A stretch of 64,000 nt of DNA from Scylla paramamosain (Eukaryota > Arthropoda > Malacostraca > Decapoda > Portunidae). Numbering within the stretch: position 1 is the first letter of the stretch; the number at the start of each line of letters is the position of its first letter. Location: assembly GCF_035594125.1 (NCBI RefSeq), contig NC_087166.1, forward strand, positions 17,389,766 to 17,453,765, read 5' to 3'. Below the pieces are notes generated by a model. That model searched no databases and was not told the origin of the DNA. It saw only the letters and a list, made by a program, of their open reading frames with translations. Of the stretch, positions 20,976 to 32,841 are shown piece by piece. The position numbers and the translations under genes are program-made.

Positions 20976-23060
20976 TTGTAGATCTCTGAGTTGAGAATTT
21001 ATTGAAGGTGATGTTTTTTCTATGTAGAGGGCTTCTTGTATCTTCAATCTTTTTTGGTACTGTTCCCTGTCTATGATAGTGGTGCCATTCTCTATGATGT
21101 GGCGGATGATACTTGTTTGATATTTGGTCCCGTAGTGTTCCCTGATGACTCTGGTTTGTAGATGGCAGGTCAGTCTTCTCGACAGTGTAGTTGTCTTTAT
21201 CCTCAGCAGTGCATTTGTGCTTGTAGACAAAGTCAGCTGTCTGTAGAGACGTATTAGGTTTTTGCATTTTTTTTTTTTTTTTTTATGAAGAGTTGTGATG
21301 TTTTCTGGGTTTTGTAATATATGGTATGTGAGTTCGATGGCTTGATCTGTTCTTGATGGCGTCTTCATCCCCTTTAATTTGTGGACAAGTGGTTCTTGTA
21401 GAACAGCTTGTCTGTGGAGGTCTTGTGGAGGTGGATGTTCGGCGCAGGAGTGCCATTTGTTGGTGTTATTCTAGATGATTTCGTCCACTTCACTGTTCCT
21501 ATAACCATTGTTAATGAAGACTTGTGATAGGCGTTGTAATTCCCTGTGTGTTGAGTTACAGGAGTAATGGGTGAGGGCACGTCGGACATATGCGTTGATA
21601 GTAGACTGCTGGTAGCGTTGTGGGCATTCGCTGTCTCCGTTGAGGCACTGTCCTTGGTTGGCACGAGGAGAAATCTGAGTTGCGCACGGTCACCAGCATG
21701 TCCAGAAGTGGCAAACGGCCCTCCTTTGATTCTTAATATGTGACGTTAAGGCTAGATGCTCTGGTGAGTCTTTCTTTCAGGTTCTGGGCCTCTTCTATGT
21801 TCTTTACCCGGACGGATATGTCATCGATGTAGCGGCAGTAGACTGAGGGCCGGTTGTCTTGCAATGTGTTGGTTTCAATTGTTCACATGAAGTTTGCGAA
21901 GAGAACAACTAGTGGACATCCCATTGCTACTCCGTAATTTCGTTTCTATATTTTGCCACGTGGACAAGTGAAGGGCGCTTCTCTGGTAGAGCTTGTCTTC
22001 TGGTATGTTGAGCTTCGGGGTGTCTTCATTACTATACTCTCTATCTAGGATGTACTTGATCGTTCTTTCTACTGGAACAATGGTGAAGAGGCTTTCGACA
22101 TCGAGTGAAGCGATGATGTGGTCTTATGCTTGAGGGGAAGACTTCATTAGTTCCAGGAAGTCATGTGTGGATGTCAGTGAGTAGCAAGATGGGACGTAAG
22201 GTGTGAGGATCTCATTGAGTCTCTTGACTATGGTGTAGGTTGGTGTCAGGATCTGTGAGATTATCGGCTGGAGTAGATTTCCTTGCTTGTGATTCTTTAT
22301 GTTTTCGTAGGAGTAGCCAGGGGAGAAATCCCCGGTGAGTTTGGGAAACTTTGGGACGTTAGGGATGGTAGGGTAGTTGATGGCAACTACCAAAGCGTTA
22401 TTTTTTTTTTTTTATGTTCTCTGTTGGATTTCTTTTAATTGCTTCAAATTTCATGGTGTCAGAAAGAACAGAGTCCATTTCTGTCAGGTATTCTTCTTTT
22501 GCGATGATGGCGATGGTGGAGATCTCGTTTGTTCTTCTGATGGCGATGTCTTCTCGGGAGGGTATTTTGCTGCAATAAAATTTTTCTTTTATAAGATTTG
22601 GCTCCTGAACGAGCCTCTTTGAATATTAGCTTCATTAAGGTTTGAAGCTTGTAGGTTACTTAAGGTGTTAACTTTCCCAGCTTTTTTCTAGGTTTTGTAT
22701 GTCCTCTAGGAGGACTTCCAGTTCGAGGTGTTTGCGGTGGTGCCGGGGTTTTGTCATGAAATGGCAATTTAAGCCATGGTTAAGCAGCTCCTCTTGGTCC
22801 TCTCTGAGATAGAGGTCCGGGATTAGGTTGATAAAAGGAGACTTGCGTTGTGGGAACTTTATGTTTCCACGGTTCAGTCGGGATCATTTTGCTATATTTC
22901 TGGCTTCGAGGCCTTTGCGATGTCGGGTTTTTAATCTGCTTAAATATTCTTCGACTTCTTTTTTCTTATCTTCGGAGATGTCCGTCTCTTCCATTTCTGG
23001 ATGTCTTCTTGTAGTGTTGACTTTACTTCTTTGATGAGGCGTTGCTTCTCTTGCACTTGC
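20958..23060 (-). pseudogene. PLE-1 polyprotein (RT plus GIY-YIG-like domain)
   Basis: Broken ORF read on the minus strand. The N-terminal region is at 22700-22950 (FPQRKSPFINLIPDLYL, then HHRKHLELEVLLEDIQNLEK). RT blocks are at 22124-22393 (VPKFPKLTGDF, YVPSCYSLTSTHDFLELM), continuing with a DVESLFT-like box and LDREYSNEDTPKL. The C-terminal endonuclease region is at 20958-21368, with FVYKHKCTAED and TTLSRRLTCHLQT. The segment that should carry the YIG motif between these two appears deleted. The RT plus GIY-YIG architecture is diagnostic of endonuclease-bearing Penelope-like elements. Confidence 0.7.
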
Positions 23061-23130
23061 GCTCTACAAGTCCTTTCGTGAACTTGAGAGTTATATCAGC
23101 GTGTCTGGCTTCTTCGTCATGTAGATTTGT

Positions 23131-23505
23131 CTTGGTGTAGCCAGGAAGAATATTCTCTTTTATGGAGACGTGTTAAAGGCAAGAGCGACCTCTGCTTTCT
23201 TCAGTTTTGGTTGTATTTTTCTTCTCTATTTTTTTTTTTTTTCTGCGAGTGGCAGGGCTTTGAAGAGCTTTCCAAAATTTGCAGTGTCACCGACGTTTCG
23301 TTTCTCTTGCAACATCTTCAGGCTAATGATGTTCCGTGAGGGCGAGCACCTATCTATATGCAGCGGGGGAGTGCGTGCTGTTTGTTGGCGCTTCCCATTG
23401 GTGGGGCGCCGTCTTGCTGGGAGACTGCCGGACGCTTCCTATTGGTCGAGCGCCGTTGTTTCAGCCTCCGTCCTGCGCTTTCTTGTGGGCAGGATTTGTA
23501 TGTCT
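23131..23505 (-). repeat. PLE-1 terminal repeat, 5' copy
   Basis: Direct repeat of 20596-20975 with moderate divergence and small indels. The hammerhead-like core is at 23294-23322, where CUGAAGA is intact but stem II is weakened (GUUGC/GAAAC). Confidence 0.8.
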
Positions 23506-23514
23506 CTGATCAAG

Positions 23515-25860
23515 TCAACTCTTCTAATAAACTCCACGATGGATCAACAATCCTGATTAAAACTAACATAGGACATCGTATGAATAACGATTTCATATCT
23601 AACTTCACTGTAATTACGACAGAAATCTCCACCGTCACTATCAACATAACTACATCCTACCTCCCTCCTAGAAGACCTTACCCACCTTACCCTGACATTC
23701 ATTCAATAGCAACCAAAAACATTCCCACTTACATATTAGGAGATTTCACCGCTAAGCATACATACCTCGATGACACTTAGAACAACAATGTCGGTATTGG
23801 TCTAAAAAAAAAAAAAAAATGTTAATATTAACGTACATCAGCATCTCGGCCCAAACTTTCATACAATCATTTCACATAACTCAAAAACCATCCCCGACAT
23901 CATCTTTGGCAATAAACAAATCTATCATAATATCGATATCGAAGCAGGACCAGTTACAACATCCGACCACATCCCAGTAATCTTAACGGTAACCAGTAGA
24001 GCCATTTCTATCCCAACGCCACCAAGACCCTTCTGTACAAGTAGAATTGGAAACTGGGAAGGATTCAATACTACCATCCAGCAAAATATAAGCCAAGCTA
24101 CTCCACCTATTCATGCTATGCCAACACAATTAGACAACTCAATAGATGCATGGTACAGCATAGTCACAGACGCTATAGAAGTAAACATATCAAAAACCAT
24201 AAGAAGAAAAATTATCAAGCCCATTATTAGAGCTGGGCAGTTCCGCAAACACTTCCGCAAACTCAGAGTCTACAATTGCGGAAGGTCATTGTTTGTTTGC
24301 GGTAAAATTCCCGCAAATTTACGGATTTGCATTTGTGGAAGTACTTCCGCAAACACAAACATACCCGCGAAACATTCAGAATCATAAAGAAAACCAACAG
24401 TTCGAAGCATACAATGAAATAATAGTAGACAACTTTCTCAGCATCAACAAGGATAAATGCAGCCTATTTCCGTTTGCAGACCTTACTAGATTTCAATTAA
24501 ACAATCACCTAACACACAAAATCACCCAAACTCAAGTCAAGAATATTATCAAGAACTTTAAAAACAACACACCAGGCAATAGTCACATCTCTAAACTTAT
24601 CTTAAATAAACTATCAGAGGAAGCAATTACTACTTAACTGCAATTTACAACACCACATTATCTCTAGGATATTTCCCTATTGAATTCAGATTAGCTAAAA
24701 TCATATTAATTCATAAACCAAATAAGATAGGCACCGATCCACTAGACCACCGTCCAATATCACTTCTAGAAGTACCCGGTAAAAAAAAATAATAATGATA
24801 ATCAACAGTCTCAAACTAAGGAATTACCTTGAACAAAATAACATCCTATCCAACAATCAACACGGATTCCGTCAAGCAAGAGGCACCAAAAACAGCACTA
24901 GCCTTCACAACAGAAACTATAGCTGAGGCTTTAGCAGATAGGAAATAGTGCTACATAGTGTTACATGTCGTATCTAAGGACTTTGACAAAGTCTGGCTCA
25001 GTGGACTCAAATTCAAATCAATTAACTTGCAACTTCCTACAATTATAACCAAAATTCTCTACACTTTCCTAAAAAATCATATCTGCAGGCATCTCGATCG
25101 ACAGCTTCCTCGGGCCACCCTTTAAGGTAGTATAGAGGTCCCCAAGCGGTGCTTTCTCACTTACATTGTATGTGCTCTTTACCTCAGACTTACCAGCACC
25201 CATTCCAGGTTCAACTAATATAGTATACGCCGACGACATATCCAAATTGTACACCATCCGTGCAAATCCAATAAAATTATGGCCAGAAGAATTCAAACTG
25301 ATATAATCAAGATCAACAACTTTGAGAAAAGTGGAAAATGAAAACCAACACAGTGAAATTTAAAGTCATACCATGTGCTGCAAAAACCACAGAACCCATC
25401 ATTATAAATCAAAATAATATCCCCTACTCAAAAGACGGAGTCATACTCGGACTAAAAGTCAACATAGACGGAATCCAAGGACATATCACTAACTACACTA
25501 AGAAGATTTTCAACTATGCCCGAGAAATTAAAGTTACATTTAGTAAAAGCATTTATCACTCCAGTTCTCACGTACCCATCCTACTCACTTAACACCCTCT
25601 CGAAAAATGCCTTGCTAAAACTCCAAAGAGTACAAAATAAACCACATTGTACGGTATCCATACACACACAATACGGGAAAACTACAGAGAAAAGCTAACA
25701 TACAGCTGCTAAACATAATCTTACACCAGAGGGGGAAAAAACACAATGAATAAGGTAATGACAACCATCAGAGACGAAGACAGTAATAGGATAATAGTCA
25801 CCAATGACATCCGAGAACAAACATGGTTTCAAAAATCGTATCTAAAACTAACTGTACCCG
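23515..25860 (+). mobile_element. LINE-D: APE-endonuclease/RT non-LTR element, decayed
   Basis: Plus-strand LINE, 5'-truncated against the PLE repeat. The endonuclease domain reads from about 23520 (TTSYLPPRRPYPPYP, YILGDFTAKHTYLDDT, then TTSDHIPVILTVTS near 23950), giving the GDF and SDH catalytic motifs. The EN-RT linker and RT follow (KPNKIGTDPLDHRPISLLE near 24720-24770, NQHGFRQARGT near 24860, SKDFDKVW near 24970, a YADDI box near 25230, DGVILGLKVNIDG at 25430-25480). Stops, A-runs and an inserted short repeat at 24230-24380 interrupt it. No function remains. Confidence 0.75.
24230..24380. repeat. Short GCGGAAGT-rich inverted-repeat insert in LINE-D
   Basis: TTCCGCAAAC occurs at 24241, 24253 and 24345, and its complement at 24277-24283 and 24295-24302. 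The block begins AGCTGGGCAG and interrupts the LINE-D linker, whose coding sense resumes near 24395 (ENQQFEAYNEIIVDNF). It may be a small non-autonomous DNA element; the family was not recognised. Confidence 0.45.
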
Positions 25861-26335
25861 AACCACCACCTCTATATATTGGCTAAAGACACTCATACGT
25901 GCGCTGATGCACTTTCACTTATACTCCTGCACTTTTCCACATGGATGGGTCCGGATACTGGCTCTTGTCCGCCTTCTTTGCCGCGCCCTGAGTCGTTGGG
26001 AGGTGGAGTGGATTCTGTCAGTGTTGGCTGTTCTAGGCATGCTATGGTTTACCTCCCTTCGTTGAGCTACGTTCACTAGTAGGGACTGCAGTCTCCCTAG
26101 CTGCGGAAGGGGTGGGTGGACGGATGCACCTCGCCCCGAGTCGCTGGCACCGGTCTCGCCACAGGGATGTTGCTGACTGGGAGGGGAGGAGGGGTATGGA
26201 TACTTGCGTTACCCACCCCACGGTGCATTTTACCATCAGCTGCCCGTGCCTTTGCATGGAGAACAAAACATCACACTAAACTACACAACACTTACAACTA
26301 TTGTGGGGTGTGGATGGGATTCGTATGATAATTAG
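25861..26335. other. Unassigned GC-richer spacer
   Basis: About 470 bp between LINE-D and LINE-A copy C with no recognisable domain. ORFs on both strands are short and motif-free. Confidence 0.4.
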
Positions 26336-28353
26336 TCACAACGACCCTAAGTGTCTTGACACCCCCTCCCCTCAACAACCCTAAGTGCCTTGACAACCCC
26401 CTCAACAACCTTAAGTGTCTTGATACCCCCCTCAACTTTTTCTTCATTAACTTCTGCAACATTCGCGGTCTAAGATCTAATTTTCAATCTGTAGAACACC
26501 ACCTCTCCTCTTCTAAACCTCATCTTCTTTTCCCCAATGAAACTCAGGTGTCTGAGGCAACTGACAGTAGCCCCTTTTCTGTTCCCTCCTACTTTTTCTA
26601 CCTACATTTTCGATCCAAAGCTGGATGTTGCGTTTATGTGCGCATCTTCCGAGTTTATCACCATCTGGCTACGACTACAGAGTCACTCCCAAACTAAATT
26701 TATCTGTGCTGTATATCTCTCACCTAACTCCTCTAACTATAAGAAATTCTTTGACTACTTAATTCCAAAGTGGAGCAAATTCTGACTCTTTTCCTTTTTG
26801 CAGAGATTTCCATTCTTAGAGAATTCAATGTTCACCACCAGTGTTGGTTTTCCTCTCCCTTCACTGACCATCCTGGTGAACTAGCCTTCAAGTTTGCTAT
26901 CCTCCACGACCTAGAGCAATTGGTGCAACACCCTACTCGTATTCCTGACCGTCTTGGAGATACGCCCAACATTCTTGACCTTTTCCTGATCTGTAATCCT
27001 TCTGCTTATGTTGTCACCCTTTCTTCTCCGGTGGGCTCCTCCGATCACAATGTCATATCTGTATCTTGTTCTGTCGCTCCAATCCTTCCTCAGGATCCCT
27101 CTAAGCGAAGGTGCCTCTAGCATTTTACCTCTGCTAGTTGGGGGGACCTGAGGAAGTATTTTGCTGATTTTCCTTAGAATGACTACTGCTTCCATGTCAG
27201 AGACCCGCCTTTGTGTGCCGAGTGCATAATAGAGATGATAGTGTCTGGCACGGAGGCGTACATTCTTCATTCTTTTTCTCGACCTAAATCTTCCAAACCT
27301 TGATTTAACACAGCTTACTGTCGTGCTATACATGATAGAGAGGTGGCCCACGAAAGATACTTAAGCTTTCCATCGCCAGAATCTCATGCACTTTATATTT
27401 CTGCCCATAATCATGCCAAGTCTGTTCTCCAACTAGCCAAAAACTCCTTCATTAACAGAAAGTGTCAAAATCATTCAAGACCTAACTCCCCTCATGACTT
27501 CTGGATTCTAACCAAAAATATCTCCAATAACTTTGCCTCTTCTTTCCCTCCTTTATTTCAACCAGATGGCACCACTGCTATCACATCTATTTTGAAAGCT
27601 GAACTCTTCGCTCAAACCTTTGCTAAAAACTCTACCTTGGACGATTCTGAGCTTGTTCCAACTTCTCCACCCTCTGACTACTTCATGCTACCTATTACAT
27701 TTCTTGGCAATGATGTTTTCCATGCTCTCGCTGGCCTAAACCCTCGGAAGGCTTATGGACCTGATGGGGTCCCTCCTATTCTCCGAAACTGTGCCTCCGT
27801 GTTTAGCACCTTCAGCTGTGTCTGTCAACATCTACCTTTCTTTCTTGCTGGAATGCCTACATTCAGCCTGTTCCTAAAAAGGGTGATCGTTCTAATCCCT
27901 CAAACTACCGTCCTATTACTTTAATTTCCTGCCTACCTAAAGTTTTGAATCTATCCTCAACAGGAAGATTCTTGAACATCTATCATTTCACAATCTTCTA
28001 TTTGATCGCCAGTATGGGTCCTCGGTGCGCAAGAATTTCTTTCCCTCCTTCCGCGGCCTCGCTGCACAAGACTTTCTTCTTTCTCTCACCCCTATTCTGT
28101 CCACCTCTCTAATGGAAGAATTAACCAGTATTCTCAATCATTCATCCCTTTCTCTGGTAATCTCTCTGGAACTCCCTGCCTGCTTCTGTATTTTCACCTT
28201 TCTATGACTTGAATTTCTTCAAGAGGGAGGTTTCAAGACACTTATCCATCAATTTTTGACTAACGGTTTGAACCCTTTTATGGGACAGGCATCTCAGTGG
28301 GCTTTTTTTTTTCATTGGATTTTTGTTGCCCTTAGCCAGTGTCCCTCCTACAT
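26336..28353 (+). mobile_element. LINE-A copy C, RT core deleted
   Basis: Plus-strand LINE-A. It starts with the N-terminal PKCLDTPLN module present three times in tandem (26341-26440), then endonuclease (FINFCNIRGLRSNFQS at about 26440, SSDHNVIS at about 27040), linker (27343-27924, [11 protein letters not shown]) and the start of RT. At about 28020 the frame passes from the RT fingers (FDRQYGS-like) directly to the C-terminal tail (LAAQDFLLSLTPILS), so roughly 0.9 kb of RT palm is missing. The 3' UTR ends at 28353 in an A-rich tail that grades into (TAAA)n and (TAA)n. Confidence 0.85.
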
Positions 28354-28371
28354 AAAAAAAATAAAATAAAA

Positions 28372-28454
<83 letters not shown>
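28354..28454. repeat. (AAAT)n/(TAA)n tail microsatellite
   Basis: A-rich tail of LINE-A copy C expanding through AAAT units to an almost pure (TAA)n run. Confidence 0.9.
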
Positions 28455-29170
28455 TTGCATTACTTATTTCATCGATTTGTGTACTCACCTTCCGCTGTTC
28501 TTCTCTTCGCTCTTTTTCTTTTCGCGTCTCCTTTTCTGCTCACTTCTACGTTATTACTTTCATGTTTTATTTAACAGCAAGTTTGAGAGTGTATTCGTGC
28601 ATGACTGTGTGTGTGGAAGTGATTCGTATGAAAAAGAAATGTTCGTCCTATACTTACCTAGTATATGACTAAACAAAATTTATATTCACCCAAATACTTA
28701 ACTTATACTTGCCAGTGTCATATTGTTTGATCTGAATGGGATAATAAAACTAATAAAAGGATAATACTTTATTTATAAGAAATCAAAATTAAAATCATCG
28801 TCCTACAGCTCCATCAGACACTAACTAATGGGCATCCATCTGAAAATAAAACAAGGAAGAACATTAATAACCTAAATAGGTAAAACTTACCTGTTGTTGT
28901 CCTCTGGTATGCACCTGAAAAGAAAAACAAATAATAAATAAAAATACCTACAGACATCGGAACTAAGGCATGAACCACATTATCATAAAATTTTATGATG
29001 ATATCCCCCCAACCAGCTCCAGACAGGTGAACATATTCAGATGTCAATCTAACAAATTAAGCAAAGCGGTTTGCCCGTCTTCTTTTATTCTACTTTTTTT
29101 CATCTTTCTTATCTTTACTTGCATCTTCATTCCGCCATTTCACCCCTCTTTCTATCCCCCCTGTCACAGA
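28455..29170. other. Unassigned AT-rich spacer
   Basis: No element or coding similarity recognised. A short imperfect inverted pair (AACCACATTATCATAAAATTTTATG and vicinity) occurs near 28970-29000. Confidence 0.4.
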
Positions 29171-29585
<415 letters not shown>

Positions 29586-29872
29586 TCCACGCCATGAATT
29601 TCTAGTGTGACTACCATACGATTTTGATTCTTGGATTTTTCCCTTCTCAGAGCTCACGATATGAAAATACTGATTCGGAATTTTGTTTTTATATTTTAAA
29701 GCTTTTATTCTCACCTTTATATACACTTTCAATAACCCTGTAGTGTGTGTAATAAATAAGTACTTTTTTACATTACCAATGCCTATAAATATACAAGAAT
29801 TGTACTTTCAAGAAAATGGCTGGATGTGCATCTAGCCACACACCATGTCTCAAGGCTGTGGCTACTACACCC

Positions 29873-30292
29873 GGGGCGCGTTCCAAAGAGGTTTACGACT
29901 TACGTAACACCCCCTCCCCACCTCGTTTGTGACAGTCGATTAGTTGGAGCTAACAAAAATGGCCGCCTACAGTGATCTTAACAGAAGAGCTCGCTGACGA
30001 TCCTGTACTAGACGTTATGGACGTTATTCATATAAATTATGTCTTTAGAAGGTAAGAAGAGAGAGGAGAAGAGAGGTCACAGAATCCTGTGAGAGTCAGG
30101 TTTTATGATTGTTATCAACAATACCCTCCCGCGCCGGGGAAGCGCGGGAGGCCCTCTCCGGCCTACGTAAGGGCGCTTACGGGCCCTCTCCGGCCCGTAA
30201 GCTTCCGTTAGCTCACAGTGACGTCATCACCCCCCAAAAACACGTTCCGTAACGTTACGTAACGTTACGTAAACCTCTTTGGAAGGCGCCCC
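29873..30292. mobile_element. ~420-bp MITE-like element with 25-bp terminal inverted repeats
   Basis: The left end GGGGCGCGTTCCAAAGAGG at 29873 and the reverse complement of the right end GGGGCGCCTTCCAAAGAGG (ending 30292) match at 24 of the first 25 positions, continuing into TTACGTAAC-rich sequence. Internally there are GC-rich palindromes (CGCGCCGGGGAAGCGCGG near 30131, and GGCCCTCTCCGGCC repeated at 30151 and 30183). No transposase is encoded. The target duplication could not be settled by eye. Confidence 0.75.
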
Positions 30293-30710
30293 TGCTGTTA
30301 CCAAACAGAACATACTATGAATTTTACAACTTTTTTTCCTTTCCGATTACTCTGAAGTTTCTTTTACTGTTACCGGTTACACTATGTAATAGAAAAATAA
30401 AAAAAAAAGTTATTTTGATCCTAGAAATTTGATTTTGTGGTTAATAGAATGGTTTTACATTTTTCTGTGTGTTATTTCATTGTAGTATGGGTTGCTATTG
30501 GTTTTCATGTCAGGTAAGAACCTTTGCAAAATTTCAGTTGCTTATATAATTGTTTTTGAAATGTTGCAAATAACTTAAAACAATGAAAGAAAGAATATAA
30601 AGTGTTCTAAAGATTTTTATTTTAATAAGATCATTCTTGAACTGACCAAATTTAACAAGGAATTTCTCATATTTTAAAATAATTTGCTTACATTTAAGAA
30701 ATCTCAAATC

Positions 30711-30946
30711 TTCCAGAATGTTCTACCAGACATTTCAAGAAGTTTCTAGAAGATTTCAGAACATTCCATTCAATGTAAAAATTTCCAGAATATTCTAGAA
30801 CTTACTAGAATGCAGTAGAAATATGTAGAAATATCAAGATTTTTTTTTTGAATGATTCAGAATATTTTAAAGTAGGTTCAAATATATTCCAGAAAAACTG
30901 AGAACATTCTGGAACACATTCTAGAAAGACTGAGAATTTTCTAGAG
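30711..30946 (+). promoter_or_regulatory. Dense heat shock element (HSE) array
   Basis: HSF binds alternating GAA/TTC triplets with 2-bp spacers. Perfect runs here: TTCCAGAATGTTC at 30711-30723 (3 units), TTCAAGAAGTTTCTAGAA at 30734-30751 (4 units), GAACATTC at 30759-30766, TTCCAGAATATTCTAGAA at 30783-30800 (4 units), TTCCAGAA at 30887-30894, GAACATTCTGGAA at 30902-30914, TTCTAGAA at 30919-30926 and GAATTTTC at 30934-30941. The cluster ends about 15-20 bp before a TATA box, as in hsp70-type promoters. Confidence 0.75.
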
Positions 30947-30959
30947 TACTGTTTGGCAA

Positions 30960-30967
30960 TATAAAAG
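30960..30967 (+). promoter_or_regulatory. TATA box downstream of HSE array
   Basis: TATAAAAG, a consensus TATA element. It predicts transcription start near 30990, just before the coding remnant. Confidence 0.6.
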
Positions 30968-30974
30968 TAGGAGC

Positions 30975-32841
30975 TTGCAGACCACCAATCAATTCTGCTT
31001 TGGTTGCCTGAGAAGACGTATCACAAGAGGTGAAATAACATCAAGAGGCTGCAATCATTCTCCATATGCATTCTGCTATATATGTGGTCAATACATGAAG
31101 ACAAGAGTAAAGAAGTTCTTTGTTACAGCATCTGGAAAAATGTGCGAAGTTCACAAAACATATTTTGCTGTTCCAGTTGGGGACCAAGAGAAGACTTGGG
31201 CAACTCATTTGGCTTGTGAGCATTGTAAGAGAACACTAGAAGACAAAATAGCTGTTAGTTAGTTTTTCAAGATAAGAATAAGAATTGTTAGTTTTTCAAG
31301 ATAAGAATAGGAATAAGAATTAAGAAGAAAAATGAATTAAGTCTGAAGAAACTCGTTTTTTTTTTTTTTTTTTTTTTTTTTAACAGAATGGTATAGAGGG
31401 TAAAACAGAGCCATGAAATTTGCCATTCCTAGAATAGGGCGTGAAGCTACTGATCACTCAACTGACTGCTTTTTCTGCATGGTGGATCCTTCCAAACGCC
31501 GATCTGGGAAAAATGCACCTGCTGTTTTCTATCCAGACATTTCATCTTCCATTGTACCAGTATCACACAGTGCTGATCTTTCTGTACCAGCTCCTTCAGA
31601 AAGTCGTCAACTATCAGAAAAGAGCAACAAGTCAGAAGATGAGCTAAACAGAGAGGAAGACTGTGACATCACAGATACAGATGTAGTTAGGAGGAATCCT
31701 TACTACCCAAATCAAAGAGACCTCAATGAGCTCATCAGAGATCTTGGTTTGACAAAGTCAAATGGTGAACTTTTGATTTCAAAGCTGAAGTAATGGGATT
31801 TACTTGATGACAGCGTGCAGGTGACCAGCCAAAGAAAAAGACACAAACATTTTTCCATCTTCTTTGCAATGGAAGATAGGCTATGGTACTGCAATGATGT
31901 ATCAGGTTTGTTTGATGCTATTGGAATTGCTTTCAGTGCAAATGAATGGAGACCCCTTCAAAAGTCTGAAAAGTTGTACTTCTGCACAATGGAAACAAAT
32001 AACCATCTCAGCCTCTTGCTCATTCTGTGCATCTTAAGGAGGACTACAGCAGTGTAAAGTTTCTACTGGACACTTTGAACTACAATAAGTATGGCTGGGA
32101 CTTCAAGATGGTGGCTTTCTTGATGGGGCTGCAAGGAGGTTATACCAAGAATCCCTGTTTTCTTTGCCTTTGGGACAATAGAGTAGCACATTACCAGAGA
32201 AAGCACTGGCCTCCAAGGACTGACACTACAGAGGGAGCACACAATATCAAACATGAGCCATTGATGAATCCTTAAAAGAATTTGTTTCCTCCACAACACA
32301 TCAAACTGGGTCTCATGAAACAGTTTGTTACAGCTCTTGACAAGGAATCTACTGCCTCCAATTATCTTCAAAACTTCTTTCCCAAGCTTTCAGAGGCACA
32401 GGTGAAAGCTGGTATCTTCACTGGAACACAAGTAAGAAAAATAATGGAGTGTTCAGAATTTCTACAGAAGCTCACAGAAAAGGAGGAAAAAGGTTGGGAG
32501 TGGTTCATTGCTGTAGTACAGAGCTTTCTTGGCAACATCAAGGCTATATGGAACTGGTTGAAACTTTAATGAAAAGCTATTGTGAAATGGGCTGTAGAAT
32601 GTCCTTGAACGTCCATATCCTAGATGCTCACCTCGACAACTTCAAGCAGAATATGGGAGCATATTCAGAGGAACAAGGGGAGAGCGTCCACCAAGGTATA
32701 ATGAACTTTGAACAGAGATATCAGGGATCCTTCAATGAAAACATGATGGAAGATTACATTTGGGGGTTCATACGTGAAAGTGATGTGTTGTATTCACGCA
32801 AATCAAGAAGAAAACTGTTCATTTTTAATCCTAAAAACTAG
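30975..32841 (+). pseudogene. Decayed transposase-like gene of a widespread uncharacterised invertebrate family
   Basis: Coding remnant in several frames. The N-terminal zinc-binding-like part is at 30975-31262 (CYICGQYMKTRVKKF, VGDQEKTWATHLACEHCKRT); the first ATG in frame is near 31095. A likely intron with a T-rich 3' splice site ends at 31386. Then 31413-31793 (CFFCMVDPSKRR, acidic Ser-rich segment, RDLNELIRDLGLTKSNGELL), a TAA, 31797-31955 (FFAMEDRLWYCNDVSGLFDA), a frameshift and deletion, 32027-32275 (DFKMVAFLMGLQGGYTKNPC, FLCLWDNR), stop, 32282-32569 (FPPQHIKLGLMKQFVTALDK) and 32570-32841 (SLNVHILDAHLDNF, SEEQGESVHQGIMNFEQRYQ). I recognise it as a multicopy family usually annotated as uncharacterised. 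A D..D..E nuclease core (the Asp before SSK lost here, Asp of DFKM, Glu of EEQGE) is my inference. Confidence 0.65.

Larger units (their letters stand above)
20596..23505 (-). mobile_element. Penelope-like element (PLE-1) between direct repeats
   Basis: Minus-strand retroelement with a PLE-type RT followed by a GIY-YIG-like domain, flanked by ~380-bp direct repeats at 20596-20975 and 23131-23505. The right repeat runs directly into LINE-D sequence at about 23515. The left (3') end abuts a (GATA)/(AT) array. Frames are broken in many places. Confidence 0.75.

Noticed and set aside
23170..23556. Plus-strand ORFs over the PLE right terminal repeat
   Set aside because: Non-coding terminal repeat; no motifs and opposite strand to the element.
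30975..30977. TTG start of the HSE-linked gene
   Set aside because: It lies upstream of the predicted transcription start and is not an ATG; the true start is unknown.
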